Positions 35,231-47,850 of a stretch of DNA of 64,000 nt are shown here, piece by piece; position 1 is the first letter of the stretch, and the number at the start of each line of letters is the position of its first letter. Both the position numbers and the translations under genes were made by a program. The stretch spans positions 500,485,352 to 500,549,351 of the forward strand of contig CM077115.1 of assembly GCA_039619475.1 (NCBI GenBank), read 5' to 3'. This DNA comes from Icerya purchasi. Taxonomy: Eukaryota; Arthropoda; Insecta; Hemiptera; Monophlebidae. The notes below the pieces were generated by a model, which had not been told where the DNA came from, did not search any database, and worked only from the letters and a program-made list of their open reading frames with translations.

Positions 35231-36164
35231 AAGAGTTTTGAACAATGGTAGTAAGAATCTAAAACTGGTATTTAGAGCGCAGTATTTTCTGAATGCGATT
35301 AGTTTTTCGAAACAATTCTTGTTAGAAATTCGAGAAAAACTGGCTTATAGTCGCAAGCGTTACACCTGTCGCGAACAGTTACGGTTCATTTCAGATACCC
35401 AGCGGTAGTGCAATTAATGAAACGACTTTGCACGATAAGAGTCATTAGAAACCCGAAATTCGAACGTTTTTTACGGCGGTGTCATCAAATGGAGTTTCGA
35501 TGTCGCTTTCGTACTGCATCGCGGATTTTTAAAATCGACGTACGACATATTAGCGTCAAAAGGCACGTTTTAGGCACGCGTGTGATCGGAAATTTTTCAG
35601 TTTTCCTATCCTTCTTTTATGTTTATTAAGGTCATTCTGATTTTTGACTTGGAATAAATTTTTCAAAAACCAAAAAAAAAAAAAAAAATGCAAAGAAACA
35701 ACCGATGTAGATACGTTGAAAAAAATTTTCGACCAAAATTTTTTCAGATTTTAGAATAAGTTTTCTTCCGTAATAAAAATACCTTCCGTTCTCGGACTCG
35801 TTACGAAAACTCCGTACTATTTGAATTTTCGTAGCAGATTTAATCAGCGTGTTTAACATTACAGTAGGCACTAGGCACAAACTTTGAAAGTTTCGTCTAG
35901 CGCTTTACATTTTATTTCATTACGAAATGAAACTAATAATCGCCCGGCTTTTGTTGGACACACTCCGTTACGGTGTTTGTCTTTATCGAACGTTGACTTG
36001 ATTTCATGTAAACTTCTCATCTTTTTTTTTTTTTGTTTTTTTAATCTTTATAATAATTATAACTGGTCTCCCCATAGACCATCAACAATTGTACTGCAAG
36101 GCCACCACTATCAGGGTTCCCAGGAACATCTATTCAAGTTTTAAGTAAAGTATTTTTTCTTTTT
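35231..36164. other. Intergenic, no gene recognised
   Basis: Open stretches at 35,169-35,629 (plus) are short and unrecognised. A-runs at 35,671-35,688 and T-runs near 36,023. A short GC-richer patch at 36,060-36,135 may be a SINE scrap, not provable here. Confidence 0.45.
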
Positions 36165-37115
36165 TTTTCCTACCCTGGGCGCGCCAGTGGCCTTGACCCA
36201 ACAACATGAAAAATTAAGAGTTATAACTAAATAGCCAAGCGGTCAGAAGTGGAAAAAACAAATGACAGCAGCAATGGAATAACTGAAGGCAATGGGAAGG
36301 AAAGAATATAGGTATCGTTAAAGGGAGTAGGAAGACCCAAAACTAGAAGTTGGGCGTAAAGAAAGGAGCGTTCGTTAGAGAGTGTAGAACATTCGAATAG
36401 GATGTGATTTGAGTGTCACAAATACAAGAAGGCTCAGAAGCGTGAAGCGTGCAGAAAGGAGAAGGAGTTAAAGAAAAACGAAAGCGAGAAGATGGGAGTA
36501 GAGAATGATTGATTCTAAGCCTAATTAAGGAAACAACAGTGGAACGACGACAGGTAGGAATAGATTGAAACCCAGGCAGGAAACTAGGAACCGGTTGAAT
36601 AAGACGGCAGTATGAATAATGATTAGAGAATAAATATGGATACATGTCAGAGCAAAGTCTGGAATGATTAGAGCGTGATAGAGAAAGAATGTCTGAAGAA
36701 GGGAAAGAGTTGAGGAAAGGACCAATGCGGGCGGCTGAACGAGCTAAAAAGTCAGCTGGGTCATTGCCCACAATATTGGAATGACTAGGGGGACCCATAG
36801 AAAGACTATGAGAATGGATCGGAACGAGAACAAAGACGAGACAAGAGATCGAATAGAGAGGATGATACCGTCAGAATTATGAGAAGGAGGAGAGGAGATG
36901 GTTTGAAGAACGCCTTTGGAATCAGAAACAATCAGGAATTTGTGAACCCCACTCGTAGAGGATATGAATTGGATTGCACGAAGAATTGAGATCGACTCGG
37001 CTGAGAAGATAGAGCAGAAAGAAGGAAGTCTGAAAGATTCACGAGTGCAGGAATGTAGGAGACGTATACGCGCCACCCACGCCCCCATCACTCTTGGAGC
37101 CATCCGAGAAAATTA
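36165..37115 (-). mobile_element. I-like LINE 3' fragment: RNase H and C-terminal domain, minus strand
   Basis: Minus-strand: [36 protein letters not shown], then (frame change) NIVGNDPADFLARSAARIGP, RRSTVVSLIRLRINHSLLPS and FCTLHASEPSCICDTQITSY. This gives RNase H Glu, Asp and final Asp plus the C-terminal Cys motif. It ends at the family tail with poly(A) (plus-strand T-run 36,158-36,170). Confidence 0.8.
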
Positions 37116-37139
37116 AGGCATGGGAAGGAAAAGCAGAGT

Positions 37140-37660
37140 TCAGCAGCTGAAAAAGTCAAAGACTCTAGAGCGGGTTAGCCGTCGAATTTCTTGGCTGTTG
37201 TCAAGCAGGTTGATATCCAATGGGTTGGAATGGGTTTCTAAGCGACTAGCGTACCGCCGGGAGACAAGTTTTATTTCTTCCTTTACGTAAGGTATGTTAA
37301 AGACCCTATGGAATGTGTCTGTGGAAACGTACCAAGGAGGTGCCACAATAAGTCTAAATATTTTGAAAACCTTATTGATGTGTGTATTTTTAACACAACC
37401 GCGTAAAATCACGCCGTATGTCCATACTGGTTTTAATATTATTTTATATATTAATAATTTGTTTTCGATCGACAATCTCGAATGCTTACCAAGAAGCCAG
37501 TAGAGTTTCCCCAGCTTTATATCCAAACACTTTCTTTTTTGTGAGACGTGCTTATTCCACCTTAATCTACTGTCCAAAGTGGGCTCCAAACGAGGCGTGT
37601 AGTGGGTTTCCGGAGTGAGTAGTTTTTCTTCTACTCTCATACGGGTATGACTCCAGAAGT
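37140..37660 (-). mobile_element. Jockey-like LINE C-terminal fragment, minus strand
   Basis: A 166-codon open stretch: DSRLRWNKHVSQKRKCLDIK, LGKLYWLLGKHSRLSIENKL, LIYKIILKPVWTYGVILRGC, APPWYVSTDTFHRVFNIPYV and KEEIKLVSRRYASRLETHSN. This is the C-terminal third of a Jockey-type ORF2, with few breaks, so it is younger than its neighbours. It is directly adjacent to the I-like fragment on the same strand. Confidence 0.85.
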
Positions 37661-38291
37661 GGTGTCACTCGCCATTTGCACTGCCTAACTCCTATCTGCA
37701 GCCTTCTCGTGGCGGACCTGTTAAGTCAAGCAACATAGTTGGGCGACAACAAATGCGGAAGGAGGCAAGTGGATAACAACCCCACTTGTGCAGGCAATAA
37801 CATTCAAGATATTAACCATTAAATCATCAAATAAATAAATAATCAATAATGTGAAGAAAAAAAAAATATGTATATCAATTTATAAAAAAAAAAAAAAAAA
37901 AAAAACTTCATTACACGATTCGAATTCAACTGTCCTTCTGCCTAGTTGTATCGCGATTGCCCCAATTGTTGTGCTTCGGCATACCATTGGAACTGGCATC
38001 GCTAATACTCGCAGACGTAATTGCGGATGTGCAACCGCTTTCTCGATAACTTTACGCACTGCAAGGTGCACATTTCAAGTCCTGCGGCGATGGAAAGACG
38101 GTGACGGAGGCAGGCCTGGTTAGCTAGAAGCCTCTAGCTGAATTTCTGCACGTAAGGCGGCGTGTGACTTTGGTCGCTTGTCAGCATAGTGGAACCGACG
38201 CTCGACAGCATCATGCGCGACGAAGCAGCCTCTTCAGGAACGCACTGCTTCCCCTACATCAAGGGAAAGGCCTAGAAAAGGTGGCCTAAAC

Positions 38292-41022
38292 AAAGCCCAC
38301 TATTACTACCTGCCTGGAATACCGCGTCCAGGGGGCACCCAACTCGAGCGGTCGAAACAACAGCAAAATAACTACAAATAAATGTAAGATCATAGACCTA
38401 AGAGTAGCCACTTGGAATGTTAGAACCATGTTGGATTCAAATACCAGTTTAGCAGAAAGGCGAACTGCCATCATAGCCCACGAACTAAAGAAATATAATG
38501 TCGACATCGCGGCACTCAGTGAGACTCGACGCGAAGAAGAGGGGCAGCTATCAGAAATGACCGATGAATATACATTCTTCTGGAAAGGAAAAAGTTCAAA
38601 ACAACCCAGAACTCATGGTGTCGGAATCGCTATTAAAACCAATATTTTGAAAAATCTATCTGAGCTCCCAATAGGCATCAATGAACGTCTCATGACTTTG
38701 CGAATACCTCTTGCCCATGGTAAATATGCCACCGTTATATCAGCATATGCTCCTACATTGATAGCTTCGGATAGCGAGAAAGAGAAATTTTACTACGAAC
38801 TCCAATGCATACTGCGTAAAATACCTAAAGCAGATAAGATCATCCTACTCGGTGACTTTAATGCTCGCGTTGGAAACCGTTTTACCATCTGGCCAGAAAC
38901 TGTTGGCAGGTGTGGAATTGGGAAAGCTAACGACAATGGCTTATTGCTCCTTAATTTATGTGCAGAAAACGACCTGGCTATAAAAAACACATACTTTAAA
39001 CTGAAACACAAGTACATCGCAACATGGAAGCACCCACGTTCAAGACATTGGCATCTTATTGACTACATTATAGTTAGAAAGTCGGACATCCGAGACGTCA
39101 AAATAACACGTGTCATGAGAGGAGCGGAAGCCGATACAGACCATCGCATGGTGCTCTCTAAAATGCGAATTCACCTACGGCCGCGCACAATGTATGCTCC
39201 AGCTAGGAGTTGCGCTAGGAAATTAGCTATAAACAATCTTCGTAACCAAGTAATACTGAATAAAACCACGCACGAATTACATAGGGCAATCTCCCAAATA
39301 AACCTGGAAGCACAGAGAACAGTTGAGAACTTTTGGAACATCACCAAGAGTTCTATCTACCAATGCTGCTCGTTATCGCTTGGAAAACAAGTAAATGCAA
39401 AGAATGATTGGTTTTATGATAACCAGCTTGAGATTCAAAGACTCATAGTAGCCAAAAACAAAGCGTACAACAGATATCTGAGCAAGGAATCGGTCGAAAA
39501 TGGAATAAAGCTCAAAGAGGCTAAAGCCACGTTACAAAGAGCAACTAGGCAACTTAAAAACGAATGGTGGACGGAAAAAGCGAACCAAATCCAAAATTTT
39601 ATTAATCAGAACGACCTAAGGAGTTTTTACTCGGCACTCAAGAAAGTCTATGGACCAACCTACGAGAACATTACTCCAATTAAAGATAAAGAAGGTAATC
39701 GCTTAGTTAATCTAAATGACATTACAAACAGGTGGCGGGAATACTATTGTGAACTACTAAATCATGAGCGTCCAACAATGGAAAGTATAACAGACCTTCT
39801 TCCGCCGTACGATGAATATACCAACATGGATTATAAGCCAGAAGTATTCGAAATTAAGAAGGCAATAGACGGACTTAAAAATATGAAAGCACCCGGTCCC
39901 GATGGCATCCCAGCAGAGATCTTGAAAATTGGTGGACTCAATCTTGCAGAACATCTAAGGAAAATGTTTGAAATGATCTGGGATCAAGAAACTGTACCCC
40001 TGGACTTTGGTTTATCAATGATTGTAAACATTTATAAGAAAAAAGGGGAAAAGGAAAATTGCTCAAACTATCGGGGAATATCGCTACTGTCCACAACAGG
40101 TAAGGTGCTAGCTAAGGTCATTTACGACCGAATCGCGCCAATTTTCGAAAGAATTATGCCCGAATCGCAAGCAGGTTTCCGCAACAACCGAAGCTGCATC
40201 GACATGATTTTCACGGCAAGACAATTACAGGAAAAGGCTTTTGAACAACAGACCGGACTCTGCATGGCATTTATAGACTTGACAAAAGCATTCGACTCCG
40301 TCAATCGCAGGACTCTCTTTAATATCCTGATCAAACTTGGATGTCCAAAGAAGATTGTTCGTATAATAATCGCCTTATACTCAAACAATAAAGCAGCAAT
40401 TATGACAGGCGGTAAAATCTCTGACCAGTTTGGCATTGGTACGGGAGTTAAACAAGGCTGTATTTTGGCTCCACTTTTGTTCAACATCTTCATGGCAGCT
40501 TTCATGTTCGTCGTCGATAAACGTCTTCATACCAGAGGCGTCAGCCTTAACTACAGGACGGATGGAGGCTTACTTAATCTGGATAGACTTAAAGCGAAAA
40601 CTAAGGTGTCAAAGTTCAGGGTCATCGAATTGCAATATGCTGACGACTGTGTCATCGTGGCACGTAATAAGACCGATCTACACATGATGCTGGAGGTACT
40701 GAATGAAACATACAAAGATTTTGGCCTTGAAATAAACATCGATAAAACCAAATTACTCAGCAACGAAACCTCACCTACAAATAACATACAGATACGCGGA
40801 AAAATATTAGAGCAGGTAGACACCTTTCAAAATCTCGGTTCGTTCCTAAACCACAAAGGAACAATAGATGACGAAATACAAAATAGAATCAAGTGCGCCG
40901 CTTCAGCCTTCGGCCGGCTAAAGCGCAAGGTGTTTTATAATAAGGATTTGTCGATCGCCACCAAAGCAGCAGTTTATCATGCTATCGTTATCCCGTCTTT
41001 GTTATTTGGAGCCGAAACATGG
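38292..41022 (+). CDS. LINE ORF2: endonuclease/reverse transcriptase, interrupted at its 3' third
   Basis: Encodes the endonuclease-RT of the LINE. About 910 codons are open before the insertion; the reading frame then runs only a few codons into the inserted element (stop at 41,034). Deleting 41,023-53,978 and one copy of the 6-bp duplication puts AETW in frame with TLYRRHIKKLEQF at 53,985. All RT landmarks including YADD are intact, so the copy was probably competent or close to it when hit. Confidence 0.9.
41017..41022. repeat. Target-site duplication ACATGG, left
   Basis: Direct 6-bp repeat flanking the palindromic element; paired with 53,979-53,984. Its removal with the element restores the LINE frame. 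Confidence 0.93.
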
Positions 41023-41079
41023 AGTAGTGTATAAATGGGGCAGCTGGGGACTCTGACGTCACCAACCCCTATTTGTGCC

Positions 41080-41215
41080 CCCGGTGCTCAAAACTCACCC
41101 CAATTTGTTCCCCGGTGCTCAAAACTCACCTCAATTTGTGCCCAGCTGCTCAAAACTCACCCCAATTTGTTCCCCGGTGCTCAAAACTCACCCCAATTTC
41201 TGACTTGGAGCCCAA
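41080..41215 (+). repeat. About 36-bp minisatellite in the left terminus
   Basis: Tandem units of the form GGTGCTCAAAACTCACCCCA plus ATTTGTTCCCC, about four copies, with diverged units continuing to about 41,520 (CCCAAAGTTACCCCAA, GTGCTGAAAGTTCACCCC). Mirrored at 53,786-53,921. Proline-rich ORFs over it are by-products. Confidence 0.9.
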
Positions 41216-43580
41216 AGTTACCCCAAGTTTCCCCCCAGTTCCTCCTAGTTCCCCACAATTTTCCTGGACGGTTGCTGAAATTTCACCCCAAATTCTCATC
41301 AGGGTGCTAAAAATTAACCCCATTTTCTCTTTTAGAGCCCAAAGTTACCCCAATTTATGTCCATGCGATCAATTTTAACCCAAGTCCCCCCCCCCCCCAA
41401 TTTTCCTGGACAGTTCCGCTAATTCGATCCCTAATTCCCATCAAGGTAGACAAAATCCACCCCAATTAGCGTACAGGTGCTGAAAGTTCACCCCAATTTG
41501 TATCCATATGGTTAAAATTCACCCAAGTTTCCCCAAAATTTCTTCAAATTTTTCCGATTCCCCGTTCATACTGCTATCTGTAAATGCGCTCGCACCGTTT
41601 CCACGCATATGTTCAACATAGCCTTAGCAGTGTACTCGCTTTCCCATACCCGCGCCTTCGATCATCATGTGTATGTATTATATATGACTCTGTGTGTAAT
41701 ATATGTAGCATACTTTTTAATTTTAATTTTTCGAGGTTGGGAGGGGTAAAATTTTGCCGGAGTGATAAAAACGTTTGAATCTCAACACTTAGAACCCAAA
41801 ATTTAAAGGAATTTTCCGAGTCGTGCTCTGTTCCGACATTTTTTTTTTTTTTAATTTTATTTTTAAGGAAAATATTTGAACGTTCCATCAGTCGAATGAG
41901 AGCGGGCGAGTGTGCTGCTACGGGATGTATTATGTAAGCGCGAGCGCGGCTGTAATGGAAATATTTAAATGTTCCAGCAACTAGTTGAAACTGTCACCAG
42001 GTGAGGTGAATTCCAGTCGTTCGTTCGAAATTAACTAGCCAATCATCTATGCTCACTCTCACACGCCACCGATAGAAACCTGTTCACGATCGCTACACGT
42101 TCACACACGCACACATATACACCGCCACCTGATATATATTTTTCGTCTTTTTCCGTTTCCGATCTTATACTTAATCCGTTGTAATTTTTTTTATATTTTT
42201 ATGTATTCTCCGTTCATTGCAAAAGCACACCGTCCATTCCTGCACTCATATCAAGCATTGAGTTAACCTGTACAAAGGTACACTGTACTATTCCATGCAC
42301 GCTCCGTCGCCACTGAAATAAACACCGCGATATCACTCCCACACACACACACACACACCAACACTTCGTACATATTTTATTTTCGAGTCAAAATATTAAA
42401 GAATTAGCCTAAGTATATTTTTCTTTTACACTTCTGTTTATTTCTTCCGAACGTTCATAATTTTTATATTTTTTTTTGTTTCTCCGATTCTAAAAATTAA
42501 TCTGTCAATGTATTAGCCACTCTTTCATTCGCATTCATCTGCTACCAGTAGTTCTCTTGTCGTTCGTAATAACTTTTTCAAGTCTAATATTATAGAATCA
42601 GCCTAATTATATTTTTTTTTCGCTGCCAATCATTTCCTCCGTCTGTTGATAATTTTCTTATTTTATTTTTTCTCAGGTTCTAAAAATAAATCCATTGATA
42701 TCTTCACTAGTATGATTGCGTAAACATCTTCTAACGGTATTCCTCATATTGTTCATAATAATTTTTCATGTCTATGTATTATGGAATTAGTCTAAAATAT
42801 ATTTTTTCCCCTCTAAAGTCTTTTTCCAATCGTAAGTATTCAAAAATTAATTCGAGTATATTTTTATTTAACGCTGTTTCATATTTTCCCTCTCCCCTAT
42901 CCACCCTACACAAATTTCAATTCTTTTCTATTATTTTTCATGAGTACCCCCCCCCCCCCCCCCCTGAAACTACAGTGAAACCATACCATTCATTCCCACG
43001 CATCCATTTGCTAACAATGATTTTCTCATCATTCATAATAATTTTTTTCGAATCTGTTAGTTTAAGATTATTTCATTTTTTTCAAACTCTAAATATTTTT
43101 TTTTTTTTCATTATCTTCCATATTTTCCCACAATATGTCCGCATACGCTCATAATGCAAAGGTACTCTACTTATTTCCTTGCATGAATGTTGCTATGTCG
43201 TTGATTTCGATCATGTGTCAAGGTCATCGAGTCTGCCCGGATCTTCTCCTTCATATCTTTTGTAGAAAAACCGGTTGACATGTACACACCTACACATAAA
43301 CACCCATAACCTAAAGATCACCTGTAAATTTCGTTCATTTGCGTATGCAACCAGCTTTCACCAAAGGAATGTGGTTTTTCTGGTGCAACCCGCCCTCTTC
43401 AAAGACATGCATCGAGCTAGAATCTCGAAAGGATCTGTTCAGGCAGTCAGTATTAGTGTTACATTAAACGTGTAGAATTTGTTGAAGCTGTGTTCTTCAC
43501 GCATTAATAAAAGTTTGCTCTAACATTAAAAGTAATAATTTTCTACATTCTTAGTAAAAAGTTAAAAATATTATTCAAAC

Positions 43581-44429
43581 ATGAATAACAATACCGATTC
43601 GATTGATATTAAAGTCGACGAATTTATTCAGAATTCATTTTCGAGTGATAGTGTCTCGCATACAACTTCATCACCTCAATCACAGCAATCAGATGATGGT
43701 TATACAGCAGAAGGATCAACATCTTCTGTACATAATATCATTGGTCCTGTATTATTATCAGAACAAGCAGATATAGCGGAATATTTTGTAGATATCAGCA
43801 TCCATATAGATTGTGATTATGGTTTTCGAGTAACCGAACTAGCAATGATTGATATGTCTGGCGGAAAGTGTTTTCATACACTGTATAAGTCAAGCAGAGC
43901 ATGGCATTCATCAAAAACGCCACATTTACAATGTTCTTCGATGAGTCATCACTTGAAAAATCCTTCATTATTTCCCTGTCGGGAAGAAACATTTATAGCA
44001 CGCGATATATTCACGATAATATCTCAAAAACCGAGAGCTCGCATATATATTTTAACGGTATATGCTAAACTTACACTAATGGAACTTAACGAAAAGTCTG
44101 AATTGTTGAGTGATTTAGACTATGAAATCGTTAATATGGATAAAGTCTTTCGACTACATAGTATTGAGAATCTACATGAAGAGTATTTTGATATAAGCAA
44201 TTTGATAACCTGTAAACATCATAATGAGAATGATAGTTTTCATTGTGCAGCGAAAAACGTTATGGTAATGAAGGCCTGGTACGATCATGTTGTCCATCCG
44301 CTGAAGCTTATGAATAATCTCAATATAAATGATTTAAGTCAGTTGTTCATTACAGCCACCAAAGAAATGATAATTACATTATTTCCAAGTTGTGTTGGAG
44401 ACATTTATGCATTTCTACAGATAGATTAA
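43581..44429 (+). CDS. Unknown 282-aa protein of the palindromic element, left copy
   Basis: The only substantial gene in the arm. Residues 1-50 are Ser/Gln-rich and probably disordered. A folded part follows from about residue 60, including YGFRVTELAMIDMSGGKCFH and a Trp-His pair at 108-109. Residues 211-233 hold CKHH...HC...W, a possible metal site (C211, H213/H214, H221, C222). From memory only, the order (FxVxELAxxD, then C..H....C..K....W) resembles a widespread uncharacterised arthropod protein class linked to selfish elements. After the stop, another frame continues TDRLKPDDMIKSLLPCYEHE then FVYEVC (to 44,508), so the original C-terminus was longer. No signal peptide or membrane helix. 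Role unknown. Confidence 0.8.
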   Translation: MNNNTDSIDIKVDEFIQNSFSSDSVSHTTSSPQSQQSDDGYTAEGSTSSVHNIIGPVLLSEQADIAEYFVDISIHIDCDYGFRVTELAMIDMSGGKCFHTLYKSSRAWHSSKTPHLQCSSMSHHLKNPSLFPCREETFIARDIFTIISQKPRARIYILTVYAKLTLMELNEKSELLSDLDYEIVNMDKVFRLHSIENLHEEYFDISNLITCKHHNENDSFHCAAKNVMVMKAWYDHVVHPLKLMNNLNINDLSQLFITATKEMIITLFPSCVGDIYAFLQID

Positions 44430-44716
44430 AACCGGATGATATGATAAAATCACTTCTACCATGTTACGAGCATGAGCATGATGAAGAATTCGTCTATGAG
44501 GTGTGTTGATCAATAGAGCAACAGGTAGAAAACCTAGTAGTTTACGAGACACAGCATGTTCAAAGAAAAAAAACGAACTAGCACAAGCAGATCAGAGTTG
44601 CAACATACGAGTGGGAGATATATTCTCGAGAACAACAGCTTGATTATAAAAAACGTCGAAGATACATGTATCTATCTGTGAACAATTATCACATCAAACA
44701 TAAAAAGGTTGACTAA
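44399..44716 (+). pseudogene. Frameshifted continuation of the 282-aa gene, left copy
   Basis: One frame off the main ORF. It reads ISTDRLKPDDMIKSLLPCYE through EFVYEVC then a stop, and after two further stops VATYEWEIYSREQQLDYKKR and a basic C-terminus to a stop at 44,716. Coding character and the shared register suggest the lost C-terminal third of the same protein. It has the same stops in the right arm (50,602-50,285). Confidence 0.55.
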
Positions 44717-47462
44717 AAGATTATTATTTTCTTTTTTCGTTCATTCTCGCCACTATTACCACTGGCGCCCCCACTGTCAAGACCTCTAAACATACATTAC
44801 TAACCTCGCCAACACTATAATATTTTTTCTCTGTGTTACTAAATTAACCCAAGTATATTTTTATTCATTTGTTACACAAACATTTGTTCAAATCTTTTGT
44901 AATATATCGTACACACATTTATAGCCCACAGACACTACTTGCTTCATTACCACGAATACATCTCTTTCATTCTCACTTATCATAACATAGTTTTTCCTGA
45001 AATTGTAAAAAAATTCTCTTTGCTCCATTCTTCCAAGTTTTCCAAATTTCAAATCATGCATAATTATTTAAGAATCAAATTAAGTATATTTTATCATTTC
45101 CAAAAAATTAATCATCTCTGTACAAGGCATTAACTCATTTTTCAAAACAAACATATTATTTTTTAATCTATCATACATATCATTTTTATCATTCAAATTT
45201 TTTTCTGAATTCACAAATAGTTAACCTATAGAAAACATATTATTGTAAACATACATGACGAAGTCACTCCTCATAATTACATCATGAATTCATTTTTTTT
45301 TCATTTTTTTTTTTTTTACCATCATGAAATTGTAGTAGTGTTTTTAATTTTTTTATTTTCCATACATGACAAAAGCAATAAAATCACGACATCTATGAAT
45401 ACACACCATATGCTTCCAATAACCTATCATGCATTTTTTTAAATTAGTCCAAGCATACTATTTTTTCAATAACAAAGCCGATCATACATAATTTTTTCTT
45501 CTATATAATCACTAATCTATGAAAACACTTGATTCGTTTTACTCATACTGTAGCAACCACTCCTTTTCCCTCATGCTAACAAACTTCAAAATTTAATAAT
45601 ATAACACGAAATTAATTTAAATATCTGTTCATGCTATTAAAATTAATATATCAATCTTTACATTCCTTTTGTACATTTCTGAAAAAATCCTACAACATGT
45701 TTTAAAATTAATCGAAGTATACTATTTTATTACCTAAAATCAATTATTCTCTCATACAGTTTTTTCCAATCATCCATAATGTTTTTTCTGTATTGTCATT
45801 ATTACAAAGTCATACAAAACAACAACACATTTTTAATCATAATGAATCCTTCATTCCATTCCGTTCATGCTATATACCATTATCATTCAATTCAACGTTA
45901 TGAAATTAGTCTAAATATACATTCATGCTAGCAAAGTTATTATCTCACCCTTTGCATTGTTCCAAGATGATTTATTTGACATTTTTTCTTTAAATTTCCC
46001 TCATACTATTATTTTTGAAATGTAGGATGATGACTATGATTAGAATTCATGATTATGAAGAGAGAGATGCATGGTGAAATTGTATTGTCATTATATGCGA
46101 GATGATGTGTGTTTGTGGGTGAGTATGGATGCATGTAAAATATATGAGTGTGTTAGTAGAAAACATCCGTTCATGCGTGAACAGAAGTACAGATACAGTT
46201 ATAGAATGAGAGAGGTAAAAATATATATTTTGTTATGTTTGATATGTGCATGATAAAGAGGTTAACAAAGAATAATCACATTACCCTCACAACTTAGACA
46301 TTGAGTTTTACCTTTGCAATATTTTAGATGTAAAAGCAGTGACATTGACATGTGGTAAACGTTTTCATCACTTTTGACTAATTATAACCAATTTTCCAAC
46401 ATTTCTCTTCGTTTCTCCTACATTTTAATACTTTTACACCGTTTCAGTCAATTTTTGCTATTTAATGCCATTTTTTCCAGTGTTTTTACCACCTTTCTCA
46501 CAATTTTCATCATTCTTTCATCATCTTTGTTAGGTTTTTTCTTACAACTCTTTAACATTTCGATCGTTGCTAGTGATAACCATCATTATTTATGCTTTCA
46601 ATCCTTCCACTTCAGCAATGCACACATACAGCTTAGCAATCGCCGCAGCCATTGAACGTTGTAGGACAGCAATCATGATCTCCATTTGATTATTGGGATT
46701 TAAAAGTCACATCTTTGAACGCTTGATCTAATGCATCAACATGATTTTTTTTGTATTCGCCCACCCGCTGCTGGAGGTTCCACTTAATATTCTCAACAGA
46801 CTATCATACAGTCGTTTAATAAGAGAATCTGTAAGACCCGAGACATTTACTTAACGTTTTCCCAACACATTTACAGACATACCTTGTACACTAAGGAAAT
46901 CTTTAAACATCTCTGTAACCATTCCTTTTAAGCTGGCGGGAGCAAGGAACTCCTATAAACGTTTATCAATCAGCACTTCATCGTTCATCGCCCTGGTTTC
47001 ACTCGCCGTTGCACAGACATGTAATAAACATTTTCTCCTTTTACAATTTTCTTATGCTATAACACTATTACATCATTTTTCCTCGTTTCTAACTAATTGT
47101 AACCAGTTTTCCATTATTTCTTAGCATGTTCTTCTGTTTAGGACCTTTTGCGCTATTTTTTCATCAATTTATGTTATTTCACATCGTTTTTCTGGTGATT
47201 TTAGTGCCTTTCACACAATTTTACTAATTATTTTCGACTATTTCTTAACATGTTCTTCTGTTTTAGGTCCTTTTTGCACTATTTTTTCATCAATTTATGT
47301 TATTTCACATCGTTTTTCTGGTGATTTTAGTGCCTTTCACACAATTTTACTCAATTTTTCCCCCATCTTTGAAGATTTTTTTTTCATTTATCTCATACAT
47401 TATATCTCCGAATGTGACGATTAGCTATCCTTTAAGTACATTTTTTAATTCAATATAAGTGA

Positions 47463-47850
47463 GGAGTACTTTTCAGGTCGACATGTATACTTCGTGATAT
47501 GACATTCAATTCATTATTAATCTATGTTTCAACAGATTTGTGGTCGGTTGTTGGAGGTTTACAGAACTTTCTGTTGCATTGCTTATAGTATAATGGTTCT
47601 TGTGTGCTAGTAAGATGATGGTGTTTTGTGGGGAATAATAAACATGGGAAAGAGAAGGAGTGCGTCCCATCAAGAAGGGGGAGTGATGCTTTGTAATTAA
47701 CTTGGGTATTGCGCGCATTGCATGGCAGTTATAATATGCTCGAGCAAAAATTAGTCGCTGTACTCGCATGGTGTTCATGTTATTCATTAGATGTTCACAC
47801 TGAGAGATGCAATGGGCTCATCAACAGATGGATCCATGCTATCATTTCGA
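47463..47850 (+). repeat. Diverged direct duplication in the spacer, unit 1
   Basis: Shares GAGTACTTTT...GACATGTATACTTC, TTTACAGAACTTT..., AATAATAAACATGGGAAAGA and TTCACACTGAGA with 48,239-48,622. Each unit has a small ATG frame starting MGKR, 18 codons here, about 50 in unit 2. Whether these are genes is unclear. Confidence 0.75.

Larger units (their letters stand above)
37925..41022 (+). mobile_element. LINE with APE endonuclease and RT, 5' part, split by the palindromic element
   Basis: Non-LTR retrotransposon copying itself by target-primed reverse transcription. The frame is open from about 38,292. Endonuclease: LRVATWNVRTM (38,398-38,430), ALSETRREEEG, LLGDFNARVG, DTDHRMV. RT: APGPDGIPAEI, NYRGISLLSTTGKVLAK, AFIDLTKAFDS (motif A, 40,267), GTGVKQGCILAPLLFN (motif B), LQYADDCVIV (active site, 40,636-40,647), then GRLKRKVFYNKDLS and SLLFGAETW. 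The first ATG (38,428) lies inside the endonuclease motif, so the real start is upstream or not an ATG. No lesion up to the insertion at 41,022. The C-terminus resumes at 53,985. The 5' untranslated part begins after an A-run near 37,905. Confidence 0.93.
41023..46089 (+). repeat. Left inverted arm (5,067 bp)
   Basis: Contains the terminal AGTAGTGTATAAAT, a C-rich minisatellite (41,080-41,215), AT-rich scaffold with recurring AATTAGTCTAAGTATATTTT motifs, a C18 run (42,947-42,964), a 282-codon gene, and a further AT-rich scaffold. Pairs with 48,912-53,978. Confidence 0.95.

Noticed and set aside
41080..41215. CRISPR array
   Set aside because: Units are contiguous and near-identical without unique spacers, in a eukaryotic transposon end.
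41035..41378. Two overlapping proline-rich ORFs (and mirror copies at 53,623-53,966)
   Set aside because: They translate the C-rich terminal minisatellite; the frames exist because the unit length keeps several frames open.
43795..43992. 65-aa minus-strand ORF (and mirror 51,009-51,206)
   Set aside because: Antisense to the 282-aa gene; no independent features.
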